A stretch of DNA of 64,000 bases from a bacterium (GTDB lineage: Bacteria > Zhuqueibacterota > Zhuqueibacteria > Residuimicrobiales > Residuimicrobiaceae). Numbering within the stretch: the stretch's first letter is position 1; the number at the start of each line of letters is the position of its first letter. The stretch lies in the NCBI GenBank assembly GCA_029565685.1, contig JAKQNR010000009.1:62001-126000 (forward strand), in the 5' to 3' direction. Shown one piece after another: positions 63,145 to 64,000 of the stretch. The notes under the pieces are model-generated. The model was not told the origin of the DNA, did not search any database, and saw only the letters and a list, made by a program, of their open reading frames with translations. The position numbers and the translations under genes were made by a program.

Positions 63145-64000
63145 CTAAAACCGCCATTCCAGCAGAGCCTGCAGCAGGCGCTTGCGATAATAGAGATCCG
63201 CCCACGGCGATTCGTTCTGATACCAGGCGATGCGCCCCACCACCGCGAGCCGTTCATATAGATTGCGCGAAACGTCCAGAGCCACCAGGTTGTTTTCCTC
63301 CTGCTCAGTGTCCAGCTGCACAGGCAGAAAAGGCCGTATAGCATCGGAATACGTTTTCTTCTGCCAAGAGAAATAACCGCGGAAAAACCACTCCCGCCAT
63401 CCTTGGACAAACAGCGCGGTCAGCACATGGCGCCGGTAATCGTAGCCATAGCTGTTGGAATGATTGCTCTCAAACTTGTATTGACAGGTCATCAACAAAC
63501 TGCGCCAAACCCATTCGCTGTGCAGGCCTGCGGCCACCTGTTCGTCCTCCTGCCGGTCAGGCTGGAGGAAAAGATAGGAACCACTCGACGCATAGCCATA
63601 GGAGGCGCGCTGAAAAACGTTACGCTGCCAGGCGATCGACGGCGACAATGTCCATCCAGAGATGATCCGACGATACAGCTGCAGGGTAAGACCGGGACCG
63701 GCGTAGTCAAAATAATCCGAGTTCGCATAATCCAGCGCCTCCTGCCGTAAACCGAGCTCGAGCCAGGTGGCTGTGTCCATCCGATAGCGCAGAAAGGGCT
63801 GCAGGAATCCACAGATCAGATCCTGCTCGGTTTCGAGGAAAAACTTGAATCGGCTCCAAAGCTGGGCGCCCAGCTCTACCCTGGCGCTCACGGGCCGGGA
63901 GAACGCGGCGCCGATCTCATGGGTCAATTTGTTCTCAGAGGAAAAATCCGGGTAGACCTGAGCGCCGGCTCGATAGGAAAACGACAAACTGCGGCGGCGC
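63145..64000 (-). CDS. Outer-membrane beta-barrel protein, 5' truncated by window edge
   Basis: At least 285 residues, open to the window edge; the start lies outside. Alternating aromatic/polar strands are evident (ARVELGAQLWSRFKFFLETE, FLRYRMDTATWLELGLRQE, RSLLMTCQYKFESNHSNSYGYD, WFFRGYFSWQKKTYSD), and it ends in LLQALLEWRF, a typical C-terminal barrel strand with terminal Phe recognised by the BAM complex. Function unknown; a DUF or TPR N-terminal part may precede it outside the window. Confidence 0.78.
   Translation of the reverse strand, partial: RRRSLSFSYRAGAQVYPDFSSENKLTHEIGAAFSRPVSARVELGAQLWSRFKFFLETEQDLICGFLQPFLRYRMDTATWLELGLRQEALDYANSDYFDYAGPGLTLQLYRRIISGWTLSPSIAWQRNVFQRASYGYASSGSYLFLQPDRQEDEQVAAGLHSEWVWRSLLMTCQYKFESNHSNSYGYDYRRHVLTALFVQGWREWFFRGYFSWQKKTYSDAIRPFLPVQLDTEQEENNLVALDVSRNLYERLAVVGRIAWYQNESPWADLYYRKRLLQALLEWRF

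Overview
The window looks like a chromosomal segment of a Gram-negative bacterium of the FCB group, perhaps a Calditrichota or candidate-division KSB1 relative. The phylum is inference; no rRNA or universal marker is present. Support comes from three secreted proteins ending in a type IX secretion (T9SS)-like C-terminal sorting module (NYPNPFN followed by a beta-sandwich), a TonB-dependent receptor with a carboxypeptidase-like N-terminal domain, many lipoproteins and signal peptides, VCBS/FG-GAP repeat proteins, and a lifestyle centred on secreted glycan-active proteins. Composition is moderately GC-rich. Only one RNA gene is clear, tRNA-Phe(GAA) at 61754-61826. There is no CRISPR array, insertion sequence or prophage.

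Region 1-18951 is all minus strand. It holds secreted carbohydrate-active candidates: three alpha/alpha-barrel-like proteins including a PL10-like pectate lyase, a five-Asp-box sialidase, a TIM-barrel protein, a GxGYxYP protein, and a metallophosphoesterase fused to VCBS repeats. Embedded among them is a tight five-gene set (11537-5908): glutamine-synthetase-like ligase, aldehyde dehydrogenase, iron alcohol dehydrogenase, HAD hydrolase and class-I glutamine amidotransferase. I read this as a candidate gamma-glutamylation pathway for an amino alcohol, analogous to the Puu pathway but with an alcohol dehydrogenase in place of the amine oxidase.

Region 19103-26995 is plus strand: a secreted protein, a small membrane protein, a lipoprotein, a Cys/His-rich small protein upstream of a metal-type TonB receptor, and a lipoprotein with two degenerate M23-like domains. 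Region 27077-33086 (minus) holds a wrecked glycosidase pseudogene and a five-gene envelope system (outer-membrane barrel, MacB/LolD-like ATPase, two FtsX-type permeases, LolA-like protein). Region 33364-43185 mixes a DUF937 protein, a frameshifted remnant of a GH67/GH20-like protein that lacks its catalytic barrel, a large unknown secreted protein, an alcohol dehydrogenase/SDR pair, an acyltransferase-3 protein, a TPR protein and a small membrane protein.

Region 43765-58333 is dominated by surface proteins: three with sorting domains (one a C10/streptopain-type peptidase with PKD and VCBS repeats), a 16-residue-repeat solenoid protein, a PQQ-like propeller lipoprotein, and an oxidoreductase/isomerase pair for sugar metabolism. 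Region 58812-61082 encodes a polysaccharide flippase split by a frameshift on an A8 run, plus a family 2 glycosyltransferase. The end holds tRNA-Phe, a PAP2/Aur1-type phosphatase and a truncated outer-membrane barrel.

Regulation: a recurrent promoter form, TTGnnn - 16 or 17 nt - TATACT/TATTTT/TAAATT, is visible before several genes. Two of these promoters (41114 and 53929) are each followed, 40-50 nt downstream, by a terminator-type hairpin opening with AAGGCATGAT and lying ahead of the coding region. They are candidate attenuated leaders or short RNAs.
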